Source: Nitrospirota bacterium (GTDB lineage: Bacteria; Nitrospinota_A; UBA7883; JACRGQ01). Taken from it: a stretch of 13,332 nt of DNA. This document shows, piece by piece, positions 1 through 6,444 of this stretch (position 1 is its first letter; each line of letters begins with the position of its first letter). Location: contig JAJRYM010000126.1 of the NCBI GenBank assembly GCA_024275775.1, positions 1 through 13,332 of the forward strand, given 5' to 3'. Below the pieces are notes generated by a model. The model was not told the origin of the DNA. It saw only the letters and a program-made list of their open reading frames with translations, and did not search any database. The position numbers were made by a program, and so were the translations under genes.

Positions 1-183
1 AAGCTCCATATTAGCCTTGGCGCAGGCGAGCTTCAGAAGAGCCAGCGCCGCAATCTGCTCCGGCGGCACCCGCAGGCCGCTGATAGGAAAATTGCCGCTG
101 GAGCGCATCGACTGCACCCCGTAATAGGCGTCGGCCGGTACGCGCAGTTCGCCCATCGAATCCCGTTCAATCCTGTATTTCAC
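1..183 (-). CDS. aspA: Aspartate ammonia-lyase (aspartase/fumarase superfamily), N-terminal part only
   Basis: Partial gene running off the left edge; 61 residues are visible. The N-terminus reads RIERDSMGELRVPADAYYGV followed by a NFPISG segment. This is the start typical of aspartase and class II fumarase. The AYYGV form is closer to aspartase (Asp to fumarate plus ammonia) than to FumC, which usually has a LWGAQT-type sequence here. The start is GTG at 183, chosen because a strong Shine-Dalgarno (AGGAGGA, 191-197 on the minus strand) lies 7 nt upstream and the family N-terminus begins there. It lies 43 bp downstream of the cation-efflux gene on the same strand, so the two are probably cotranscribed. 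The catalytic loop and active-site residues are outside the window, so aspartase versus fumarase is not settled. Confidence 0.75.
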   Translation of the reverse strand, partial: MKYRIERDSMGELRVPADAYYGVQSMRSSGNFPISGLRVPPEQIAALALLKLACAKANMEL

Positions 184-226
184 GATTATTTCCTCCTTCG
201 AAATTTCAGAGCGCGCCCGCAACCCG

Positions 227-1387
227 TTATGAACCGCCCGCTATTTTCTCAACGCGGCTACCCAGTTTTTGCCTGACGGTTACCTCGCTGATTTTTTTAT
301 GTTCAAGAAGTTTTTCGGTAATCGCATTGGCGATTGCATCCGCTTCATCGCCGGAGACCTCCCGGTCGAAAGCTATCGTAACATCCACGCAAACCCTGAG
401 AAGCAGGAAATGCAGAACCATATCCCCGTCTATCGTCACGCCGGGAAATTCGGAGATAACCTTTTTAACGGCCTCCTCCATCTCCTGCCTCGTAAGCTGG
501 TAATGCCTCCCCTCAAGGTCGTCTTCGGCGTCTATATGAACCAGCGCGTCGGCAACATGGTCTATATTCCGCCTGAGTTTTTGCCTCACCGATTCGGCTA
601 TGTTGTGCGCTTCCGATACGCTTATCCGAGGGGATACCTGTATATGAACATCCACGAAAGTATCCTTGCCTACTTTGCGGGTTTTCAGTTCATGATAATT
701 AACAACCCACCTGTCGCTGGTAATTATCTCTTCTATTCTCTCTAGCTCCTCGCGAGACACGCCTCTGTCCATAAGATTCTGCACCGCCTCCCACAATATC
801 TTCCAGCCCACGCCGGCTATCATGATGCCGACTATAATCGCGGCAAGCGGGTCGAGCATGGTGTATCCCATGTACGCCCCCGTAATTCCCACAAACGCCG
901 CCAGCGACGATACCGCGTCCGAGCGGTGATGCCATGCGTTGGCTATTATCGATTCGCTCCTCAGCTTTTCGCCTATTTTTCTGGTGTATTGAAAAAGAGC
1001 TTCCTTTACCACGATGGAAACGGCCGCGCCCGCAATCGCAATCAGCCCGGTAACGTGCAGTTCCCCGCCGCTGGCCTTCTGGAAAACAGTCCACGCCACA
1101 CCGATGCCGACGAACAGGACCGCCGCCCCTATGACTGCGCTTCCGATTGTTTCGGCTCTTCCATGTCCGTAGGGGTGCTTTTCGTCCGGTTTCTGGCTGG
1201 AAATTTTCAGCGACATATAGACCACGAGGTCGGTGGCAAGGTCCGAAAGGGAGTGGATGGCATCGGCAATCAGAGCCGTGGAATGCCCCATAATACCGGC
1301 GATGAATTTTATTATCGCCAGCGCCAGGTTCAGCACCGCCCCGATAACCGTTACACGGTATCCGGCGGAAACATTGTTATGCTCCAT
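227..1387 (-). CDS. Cation diffusion facilitator (CDF) transporter with duplicated C-terminal domain
   Basis: Inner-membrane divalent-metal/H+ antiporter of the FieF/YiiP-like CDF family, exporting metal from the cytoplasm. About six hydrophobic segments lie in residues 12-205. The TM2 motif ADAIHSLSD gives H45 and D49; the TM5 motif HHRSD gives H153 and D157, the four positions of the intramembrane metal site. YiiP itself has Asp where H45 sits, so this is an H-D-H-D site as in Zn-type CDFs. The cytoplasmic domain (about 206-290) has H232, H248, H261, H284 and D286, close to the YiiP regulatory-site positions. CDFs are usually near 300 residues; here about 90 more (300-386) look like a second copy of the beta-alpha-beta-beta dimerisation domain without the His ligands. 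ATG 1387 has no Shine-Dalgarno but sits directly behind a good promoter. The metal transported cannot be assigned. Confidence 0.93.
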   Translation of the reverse strand: MEHNNVSAGYRVTVIGAVLNLALAIIKFIAGIMGHSTALIADAIHSLSDLATDLVVYMSLKISSQKPDEKHPYGHGRAETIGSAVIGAAVLFVGIGVAWTVFQKASGGELHVTGLIAIAGAAVSIVVKEALFQYTRKIGEKLRSESIIANAWHHRSDAVSSLAAFVGITGAYMGYTMLDPLAAIIVGIMIAGVGWKILWEAVQNLMDRGVSREELERIEEIITSDRWVVNYHELKTRKVGKDTFVDVHIQVSPRISVSEAHNIAESVRQKLRRNIDHVADALVHIDAEDDLEGRHYQLTRQEMEEAVKKVISEFPGVTIDGDMVLHFLLLRVCVDVTIAFDREVSGDEADAIANAITEKLLEHKKISEVTVRQKLGSRVEKIAGGS

Positions 1388-1393
1388 CGCTAA

Positions 1394-1422
1394 ATAATAT
1401 CGTCAGGCGCTATCAATGGCAA
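1394..1422 (-). promoter_or_regulatory. Sigma-70-type promoter of the CDF gene
   Basis: On the minus strand TTGCCA (1422-1417, 5/6 match to -35) is followed by a 17-bp spacer and TATTAT (1399-1394, 5/6 match to -10). Only 6 nt (TTAGCG) separate the -10 from the ATG at 1387, so transcription would begin at or next to the start codon, giving a leaderless mRNA. Confidence 0.55.
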
Positions 1423-1479
1423 CGCGCCCCCGGAACCCGCGCGAACCCGGCCGCGCGCCGTTCGAGAAACTATCGGCAT

Positions 1480-1779
1480 CTATTTCCACAGAGGAACCGT
1501 CAGGATTTCTGCGCCCAGCCTCCGCGCGAACGAACGGGCGAGTTCCAGCGATGTTTCAAGCGTGTCGGGCGTGGCTATCATCTCCACAACGGCTATTTCC
1601 GGGTCGAGCGTCCTTACCACCGCCAGGTAATCGCACGATTCCACGAGAGTATGCAGGTCGGTTATTCTCGCGGGCTCGACTTTCAGAAGAATTCTTTTTG
1701 CGCGCACTGCGCCGGCACCCATCGCCGATATGGCACATTTCCCATTTCCCACAGAGGAATCCTTAACCTTACGATTCAT
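1480..1779 (-). CDS. Small DUF4911-like protein of unknown function
   Basis: A 99-residue protein with no signal peptide or membrane segment. Residues about 27-95 (KRILLKVEPARITDLHTLVE, then YLAVVRTLDPE, then VVEMIATPD) resemble the DUF4911 domain, a small alpha/beta domain known mainly from deltaproteobacteria and relatives; no biochemical role is established. The assignment rests on the 'R(I/V)xLKV...VRTLDP' pattern and is from memory. The start could be ATG 1779 or the internal ATG at 1722 (residue 20). Neither has a Shine-Dalgarno; 1779 is preferred because a TATACT box lies 7 nt upstream, but the first 20 residues are not clearly part of the domain. It lies upstream of the CDF gene on the same strand with a 92-bp GC-rich gap, and is divergent from rlpA. 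Confidence 0.6.
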   Translation of the reverse strand: MNRKVKDSSVGNGKCAISAMGAGAVRAKRILLKVEPARITDLHTLVESCDYLAVVRTLDPEIAVVEMIATPDTLETSLELARSFARRLGAEILTVPLWK

Positions 1780-1786
1780 GGGGTTC

Positions 1787-1792
1787 AGTATA
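1787..1792 (-). promoter_or_regulatory. Candidate -10 element for the DUF4911-like gene
   Basis: TATACT on the minus strand (5/6 match) ends 7 nt before ATG 1779. No convincing -35 lies 16-18 bp upstream, so this is weak by itself. It fits the spacing seen in front of other genes here that lack a Shine-Dalgarno. Confidence 0.3.
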
Positions 1793-1801
1793 CATTGCGG
1801 A

Positions 1802-1807
1802 TATAGT
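1802..1807 (+). promoter_or_regulatory. Candidate -10 element for rlpA
   Basis: TATAGT (5/6 match) ends 12 nt before ATG 1820. The -35 region is not recognisable. It lies within the 40-bp gap shared with the divergent DUF4911-like gene, so the two promoters would overlap. Confidence 0.3.
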
Positions 1808-1819
1808 AAACTTTCCGTG

Positions 1820-2620
1820 ATGCTACGTCACCGTTTCCTCATCATGGCTCTTGCCGCCGTAATCATGGCGGGATGCGCGGCCGACCCGCGCATGTCGAAA
1901 CGGCGGTTCAAAAAATACCCGCTCGCCAACGGCAGGACTGAAACGAGAACAGCGAAGCTGGACGCCATCCCCTCTCCGGTTACCGGCGCTGTAAAGGTAA
2001 GCACCCCCTATAAAGTCATGGGGGTAACATATTACCCGCTGGCCACCGCTGACGGTTACACGCAAACCGGCACAGCTTCATGGTACGGCCCGGATTTCCA
2101 CGGCAAAAAAACCGGCAACGGCGAAATCTACGACCAGATGGATAGAACAGCCGCCCACCTTACACTTCCCTTTAACGTTATGGTGCGGGTGGAAAACATG
2201 GAAAACGGCAAAAGCACCATCGTGAGAGTGAACGACCGCGGCCCTTTCGCCAAAAACCGGATTATCGATTTAAGCAGGCAGGCGGCTATCGATATCGGCA
2301 TGATACAGAAAGGAACCGCCAGAGTGCGCCTTACCGCTCTCCCAAAAAACGCGGCGAATGCCGCAAACACGACGGTAACGGATGCGGGCTACTTCGTTCA
2401 GGCCGGAGCGTTCGCCGCCTTGGAAACAGCCGAGGCGATAAAAATACAGATTCCGAAACGGTATGCGCCGATAGCCCGGATAATGCCCAAAACAGGTTCC
2501 GGCGGCACGCTTCACAGGCTTATAGTGGGGCCTTTTCCCGACAGAGCGAAAGCCGCGAAAGCCGCCAGGCAAATAAAGACCTTCGCGCGCACTCCGACGA
2601 GAATAATCAGACAGCCCTAA
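1820..2620 (+). CDS. rlpA: RlpA-family septal-ring lytic transglycosylase lipoprotein (DPBB + SPOR)
   Basis: A 266-residue outer-membrane lipoprotein that in characterised relatives cleaves denuded (peptide-free) glycan at the division septum. The start ATG 1820 (GTG 1817 is possible) gives a proper lipoprotein signal: basic MLRHR, hydrophobic core, lipobox MAGC with Cys19 as the lipidated residue; a longer in-frame reading from 1730 would bury it. The double-psi beta-barrel domain spans about 80-175: TASWYGPDFHGKKTGNGE, then the AAH motif and VNDRGPF, supplying the Glu, His and Asp that match the catalytic residues of Pseudomonas RlpA. Residues about 190-262 form a SPOR domain (GYFVQAGAF ... 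LIVGPFPDRAKA), which binds denuded septal glycan. No clear Shine-Dalgarno. It is transcribed alone, divergent from the DUF4911-like gene. Confidence 0.93.
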   Translation: MLRHRFLIMALAAVIMAGCAADPRMSKRRFKKYPLANGRTETRTAKLDAIPSPVTGAVKVSTPYKVMGVTYYPLATADGYTQTGTASWYGPDFHGKKTGNGEIYDQMDRTAAHLTLPFNVMVRVENMENGKSTIVRVNDRGPFAKNRIIDLSRQAAIDIGMIQKGTARVRLTALPKNAANAANTTVTDAGYFVQAGAFAALETAEAIKIQIPKRYAPIARIMPKTGSGGTLHRLIVGPFPDRAKAAKAARQIKTFARTPTRIIRQP

Positions 2621-2636
2621 CAAACTCGCCCCGTTT

Positions 2637-2651
2637 CCGGAAGCCGGTTTT
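2637..2651 (+). terminator. Weak possible intrinsic terminator after rlpA
   Basis: A short hairpin CCGG-AAG-CCGG (2637-2647) followed by TTTT. The 4-bp stem and short T-run make it a poor terminator. It is listed because it is the only candidate between rlpA and the oad promoter. Confidence 0.2.
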
Positions 2652-2657
2652 ACCCAC

Positions 2658-2687
2658 TTGTTAAAGCATCGCGCCTGTTGATAGAAT
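2658..2687 (+). promoter_or_regulatory. Sigma-70-type promoter of the oadGAB operon
   Basis: TTGTTA (2658-2663, 4/6) and TAGAAT (2682-2687, 5/6) are separated by 18 bp. The -10 ends 9 nt before ATG 2697, so the predicted transcript would carry only about 2-4 nt of leader, matching the absence of a Shine-Dalgarno for oadG. Confidence 0.45.
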
Positions 2688-2696
2688 GCCCCCAGC

Positions 2697-2921
2697 ATGG
2701 AAGATTTTTCGAGTGGACTAATTCTGATGGTGACGGGGATGACGGTTGTCTTCGTATTCCTGATACTCATGACACAGTGCATGACGCTGATGAGTTTTAT
2801 CGCCAACCGGTTTTTCCCGGAACCTGTCGTTGTGCCGAAAACCGGCATAGGCGGACCGGCGGGGGAAGAACTGGCCGCGATTACGGCCGCGGTTCATCTA
2901 CACAGGAGGAGCAGAAAGTGA
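2697..2921 (+). CDS. oadG: Decarboxylase sodium pump gamma subunit (OadG family)
   Basis: A 74-residue small membrane subunit of the biotin-dependent Na+-translocating decarboxylase; in the family it anchors alpha to beta and assists assembly. One transmembrane segment lies at about residues 7-30 (LILMVTGMTVVFVFLILM), followed by a short linker and the C-terminal AAITAAVHLHRRSRK, a signature end of OadG-type proteins. No Shine-Dalgarno precedes ATG 2697; the start is fixed by the typical short N-terminus before the membrane helix and by the promoter position. The stop overlaps the oadA start by 4 bp (GTGA, 2918-2921), indicating translational coupling. It is shorter than some enteric OadG proteins but within the family range. 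Confidence 0.88.
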   Translation: MEDFSSGLILMVTGMTVVFVFLILMTQCMTLMSFIANRFFPEPVVVPKTGIGGPAGEELAAITAAVHLHRRSRK

Positions 2922-4672
2922 GCAAACAAAAGATACACATAACGGAACTGGCCCTGCGCGATTCCCATCAGTCTCTTCTCGCTACGAGGATGCGGACGGA
3001 AGATATGCTTCCGGTGGCTGAGAAAATCGAAAAAGCCGGGTTCTGGTCGGTTGAAATGTGGGGCGGGGCGACCTTCGATTCCTGCGTTCGCTTTTTGAAC
3101 GAAGACCCGTGGGAAAGAGTGAGGACGCTAAGAAAAGCGATGCCTACAACCCGTTTTCAGATGCTTCTCCGGGGACAGAATCTTATAGGCTACCGGCATT
3201 ATGCCGATGATTTGGTAGTTCGTTTCGTAGAGCTTGCCGCAGAAGCCGGGATAGACATCTTCCGCGTATTCGACGCGCTTAACGATATACGAAACCTCGA
3301 AACCTCCATGAAAACCGTAAAGAAGCTCGGCAAGCATGCCGAAGGCACCATCAGCTACACCCTGAGCCCTGTTCACAGCAACAAAATGTTCCTTGAAATG
3401 GCCGTGGAACTTGAAAAAATGGGTTCCGACACTATCTGCATCAAGGATATGGCCGGACTCCTCGCGCCGGAACCGGCGTACGAGCTCATAAGCGAAATAA
3501 AAGGCAAGGTTTCCGTGCCGATTCATCTTCATTCTCACTGCACGTCGGGTTACGCCAATTTCACCTATATGAGGGCTATCGAAGCCGGAGTGGACATACT
3601 CGACTGCTCGATATCCTCCCTTTCGCAGGGAACCGCGCATCCGCCTACCGAGACGATCGTGGCCATGCTGTTGGGCACTCCTCATGAAACGGATGTGGAT
3701 TTGGATACGGCCATCGAGATAGGCGAATATTTCGCAGGCGTACGGAAAAAATATAAAAAATATTTGAGCAAGTTCACGGGAGTGGACGTGAACATACTCA
3801 AATCCCAGATTCCCGGCGGCATGATTTCCAACCTCGAAAGCCAGCTTAAACAGCAGGGCGCCATCGACAAGATAGATCAGGTGATGGAAGAGGTGCCCCA
3901 TGTCAGAAAAGATCTCGGCTACCCCCCGCTTGTAACGCCGACCTCGCAAATAGTCGGCACGCAGGCGGTGCTGAACGTCGTTACGGGCGAGCGGTACAAA
4001 ATGATATCCAAGGAGTCGCAGGAGCTTCTCCGAGGCAACTACGGTAAACTGCCCGCCAAGCCGGACGAGGAACTGCAGAAAAGGGTGCTGGCGGGGAAGG
4101 AGCCGACAACCTGCAGACCGGCCGACAACCTTGAACCGGAATTGGAAAAGATGCGCAAGGAACTGCCCGACCACAACGACGAGGATGTGATGGTGCACGC
4201 CCTATTCCCTCAGATTTCCGAAAAATACTACAAGGACCGGGGCACAATGCCGGAAGATTTCTTCGAGGAAGAGGAAGAAGCTACAGAAAAGGGATCATCG
4301 GGCGGTAGCGGCGTTTATACCGTTACCGTTGGCGGGAAAACCTACAACGTCGCCGTTCAGGAAGGAGCGACGGCCGGAGCAACGGCCGTGGCCATACCTT
4401 CCGCTCCCGTAGCTTCATCGCCCGCGCCTGCTCAGACCGAGGAAGCCGCAAGCGATGGAACGCCCCTTGTGGCTCCGCTCCCCGGCAACATCTATAAAAT
4501 CGTAAAAACCGAGGGCGAAGCCGTAGATGCGGGCGACGTGATACTGATTATGGAAGCGATGAAAATGGAAAACGACATCGTTGCCCCGACATCCGGAACC
4601 ATCGCGCAGATACTCGTATCCACCGGCGATCAGGTTCATACGGGACAGCATCTCGCGATAATCTCGGCATGA
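2918..4672 (+). CDS. oadA: Oxaloacetate/pyruvate-type carboxyltransferase alpha subunit with biotin domain
   Basis: A 584-residue biotin-carrying alpha subunit that transfers the carboxyl group of oxaloacetate (or a related acid) to biotin. The GTG start at 2918 is chosen for the AGGAGG at 2904-2909 and the family N-terminus ITELALRDSHQSLLATRMR. The HMGL-like TIM barrel (about 7-275) shows D15 (RDSHQS), K176 (CIKDMAG, the carbamylated lysine) and the HLHSH motif with metal ligands H205 and H207. The conserved carboxyltransferase domain follows (about 290-445). A Pro/Ala-rich linker (about 485-515) leads to the biotinyl domain (516-584), with MEAMKM placing biotin on K549. The gene sits between gamma and beta with ATGA coupling to oadB. 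Pyruvate carboxylase subunit B is the main alternative; oadG and oadB favour a Na+ pump. Confidence 0.95.
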   Translation: MSKQKIHITELALRDSHQSLLATRMRTEDMLPVAEKIEKAGFWSVEMWGGATFDSCVRFLNEDPWERVRTLRKAMPTTRFQMLLRGQNLIGYRHYADDLVVRFVELAAEAGIDIFRVFDALNDIRNLETSMKTVKKLGKHAEGTISYTLSPVHSNKMFLEMAVELEKMGSDTICIKDMAGLLAPEPAYELISEIKGKVSVPIHLHSHCTSGYANFTYMRAIEAGVDILDCSISSLSQGTAHPPTETIVAMLLGTPHETDVDLDTAIEIGEYFAGVRKKYKKYLSKFTGVDVNILKSQIPGGMISNLESQLKQQGAIDKIDQVMEEVPHVRKDLGYPPLVTPTSQIVGTQAVLNVVTGERYKMISKESQELLRGNYGKLPAKPDEELQKRVLAGKEPTTCRPADNLEPELEKMRKELPDHNDEDVMVHALFPQISEKYYKDRGTMPEDFFEEEEEATEKGSSGGSGVYTVTVGGKTYNVAVQEGATAGATAVAIPSAPVASSPAPAQTEEAASDGTPLVAPLPGNIYKIVKTEGEAVDAGDVILIMEAMKMENDIVAPTSGTIAQILVSTGDQVHTGQHLAIISA

Positions 4673-5958
4673 AAAAAGCCGGAATCATCATTCTGATAGC
4701 CGGCCTGCTTACGGCCTTCATGACGGCCGGTTTGCATGGGCAAGCCTTCGCCTCGGATACGGCTCACAAAACCGCCGCGGTGGAACAGCATAAAGAAAGC
4801 GTGCAGGTTCATTCGTTCGGCGGTTCCATTGTGAAGCTTTGGCAGTCAACGGGACTTACCACCACAAGCGGCAAAAACTTAATCATGATTTTAGTCGGGT
4901 TTTTCCTGATGTATCTCGGCGTGGGGCGCGGATACGAACCGCTTCTCATGGTTCCTATCGCATTCGGCGCAATTCTTGTCAACATACCGGCCGCAGGAAT
5001 GATGGAGCCGGGCGGCATTCTTTATTATCTCTACAACGTCGGAATAATAACCGGCGTATTCCCGCTTCTTATTTTCATGGGGGTCGGGGCGCATACCGAT
5101 TTTGGGCCTCTTATAGCGAACCCGAAAACGGCACTGCTGGGCGCGGCGGCGCAGTTCGGCATTTTCGTAACGCTGATTGGAGCGCTCGCACTTCAATATC
5201 TGCCGGGTTTTCCCATTCATTTCACGCTTCAGGAAGCGGCTTCAATAGGCATCATCGGCGGCGCGGACGGGCCGACAGCCATCTATACCACAAGCAAACT
5301 GGCGCCGCATCTTCTAGGCGCGATAGCCATAGCGGCCTATTCGTACATGGCGCTGGTTCCCATAATTCAGCCGCCCATCATGAAGCTTCTATGCACGAAA
5401 GAGGAGATGCAGGTGGAGATGCAACAGTTGCGGCATGTGAGCAAACTTGAGCGCATAGTATTCCCGATTATGGTGCTTGTGCTCTGCGCGGCCTTCATCC
5501 CTTCCGCCGTCCCGCTGGTGGGGATGCTTATGTTCGGCAATCTCCTGAAAGAGTGCGGCGTTACGGAACGCTTGAGCAAAGCGGCGCAGAATGAAATTCT
5601 GAATATCGTTACGATTTTCCTCGCCCTTACGGTAGGAGCGAAAATGGACGCGGAACATTTCCTCACGGCGCAGTCGATAGGAATCCTTGTTCTCGGCCTT
5701 ATCGCGTTCTCGATAGGCACCGCCAGCGGAGTTATTATGGGTAAAATCATGTACCGAATGTCGGGCGGGAAAGTGAATCCGCTTATCGGAGCGGCGGGCG
5801 TTTCGGCCGTGCCGATGGCGGCGCGGGTAGCCCAGAAAGTAGGCGTGGAAGCGAATCCCAAAAACTTCCTGCTGATGCACGCCATGGGACCGAATGTTGC
5901 CGGAGTTATCGGCTCGGCGCTGGCCGCCGGCGTTCTGCTCTCCCTCCTCGGAGGCTAA
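4669..5958 (+). CDS. oadB: Na+-translocating decarboxylase beta subunit
   Basis: A 429-residue polytopic inner-membrane subunit that decarboxylates carboxybiotin and exports Na+. The start ATG overlaps the oadA stop (ATGA, 4669-4672); with no Shine-Dalgarno, translation is probably coupled. The N-terminus (1-29) looks like a signal sequence or extra membrane helix (hydrophobic core, then AFASD), followed by a hydrophilic stretch to about 60. The family motifs are intact: GVGAHTDFGP (138-147), IIGGADGPTAIYTTSK with D200 equivalent to the essential D203 of the Klebsiella protein, and NPLIGAAGVSAVPMAAR supplying N370, G374 and S379, equivalent to N373, G377 and S382. The end MGPNVAGVIGSALAAG is typical. 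H142 in the TDFGP motif is unusual; Met or Leu is common. With OadG and OadA it makes a complete pump. Confidence 0.95.
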   Translation: MKKAGIIILIAGLLTAFMTAGLHGQAFASDTAHKTAAVEQHKESVQVHSFGGSIVKLWQSTGLTTTSGKNLIMILVGFFLMYLGVGRGYEPLLMVPIAFGAILVNIPAAGMMEPGGILYYLYNVGIITGVFPLLIFMGVGAHTDFGPLIANPKTALLGAAAQFGIFVTLIGALALQYLPGFPIHFTLQEAASIGIIGGADGPTAIYTTSKLAPHLLGAIAIAAYSYMALVPIIQPPIMKLLCTKEEMQVEMQQLRHVSKLERIVFPIMVLVLCAAFIPSAVPLVGMLMFGNLLKECGVTERLSKAAQNEILNIVTIFLALTVGAKMDAEHFLTAQSIGILVLGLIAFSIGTASGVIMGKIMYRMSGGKVNPLIGAAGVSAVPMAARVAQKVGVEANPKNFLLMHAMGPNVAGVIGSALAAGVLLSLLGG

Positions 5959-5987
5959 CCTGGCCTAATTTGCCCTCGACATATGGC

Positions 5988-6326
5988 TCATTTCTGCAGG
6001 GCGTCGATTTTGGCGGCGCATATAAAATCGTTTTCGCTCATGCCGTTTATGGCGTGAGTCCAGAAATACGCTTTGCAGGTGTTGTACGAAACCTCCAGGT
6101 CGGGATGGTGCCCTTCCCTGTTGGCAATCCAGGCTATGGCGTTAACGAACTCCACCGTTTCGTAAAAATCCTTGAATGAAAAAGTTCGGCTTATTTTTCC
6201 GTCACTGTATTCCCAGCCATCCAGTTCCTTAAGCAGTTCGTCTATTCGCTCCTGCGAAAGCGGCGCCGCGCCTCCTTCGCACGGCACGCATTTTTTAGCG
6301 GTTAAATCGCAACTTTCGTTTTCCAT
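5988..6326 (-). CDS. phhB: Pterin-4a-carbinolamine dehydratase
   Basis: A 112-residue cytoplasmic enzyme dehydrating 4a-hydroxytetrahydrobiopterin to quinonoid dihydropterin. Characteristic motifs: N-terminal CVPCEGGAAPLS, GWEYSDGKISRTFSFKDF, EGHHPDLEVSYN with catalytic H73/H74 and P75, H91 in FWTHAINGMSENDF, and the AAKID end. Length is normal. The start is ATG 6326 with GGAGGT (6340-6335) 8 nt upstream. It is convergent with oadB (29 bp apart) and divergent from ilvE. No aromatic amino-acid hydroxylase is in the window, so its partner is unknown; PCD proteins occur in many bacteria lacking phhA. Confidence 0.93.
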   Translation of the reverse strand: MENESCDLTAKKCVPCEGGAAPLSQERIDELLKELDGWEYSDGKISRTFSFKDFYETVEFVNAIAWIANREGHHPDLEVSYNTCKAYFWTHAINGMSENDFICAAKIDALQK

Positions 6327-6363
6327 GACTGTTTACCTCCAATCGGTTTTTGGCAAAAGCTAA

Positions 6364-6381
6364 CGAAGAGCAAACTCTTCG
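6364..6381. promoter_or_regulatory. Perfect 7-bp dyad in the phhB-ilvE intergenic region
   Basis: CGAAGAG-CAAA-CTCTTCG, a perfect inverted repeat with a 4-nt spacer, lies between the two divergent genes. It could be an operator, or a hairpin at the 5' end of the phhB mRNA. It has no good T-run on either strand, so it is not a convincing terminator. Confidence 0.35.
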
Positions 6382-6405
6382 CCTTAATTTTACCCCACCG
6401 GCGGT

Positions 6406-6435
6406 TTGACAAGAAGGAGGAACAGTAGATACACT
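6406..6435 (+). promoter_or_regulatory. Sigma-70-type promoter of ilvE
   Basis: A perfect TTGACA (6406-6411), an 18-bp spacer and TACACT (6430-6435, 4/6). The -10 ends 9 nt before ATG 6445, predicting a leader of about 2-4 nt. The AAGGAGG at 6414-6420 lies inside the promoter spacer, 24 nt from the start codon, so it would not be in this transcript. Confidence 0.5.
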
Positions 6436-6444
6436 TTCTTTCTT

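Noticed and set aside
269..745. Plus-strand open frames inside the CDF gene (also 926-1393)
   Set aside because: They are antisense to a well-supported CDF gene whose membrane and ligand motifs are intact.
1400..1479. GC-rich inverted repeats after the DUF4911-like gene
   Set aside because: Short CGCGCG and GAAC/GTTC arms without a T-run; not a convincing terminator, and the region also contains the CDF promoter.
1730..1819. Upstream extension of rlpA
   Set aside because: It would put 30 residues before the lipoprotein signal peptide and overlap the divergent gene; ATG 1820 gives a proper signal and lipobox.
2678..2917. Longer oadA start upstream of GTG 2918
   Set aside because: It would overlap oadG throughout in another frame; GTG 2918 has a strong Shine-Dalgarno and the family N-terminus.
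3128..4198. Long minus-strand open frame of 356 codons
   Set aside because: Antisense to the conserved oadA barrel; the frame is open because of codon bias and the translation shows no domain.
6406..6444. TTG start for ilvE at 6406, with AAGGAGG at 6414-6420 as ribosome site
   Set aside because: The extra 13 residues are not family sequence, the TTG is part of a perfect -35 box, and the Shine-Dalgarno-like string lies inside the frame, 24 nt from the true ATG.
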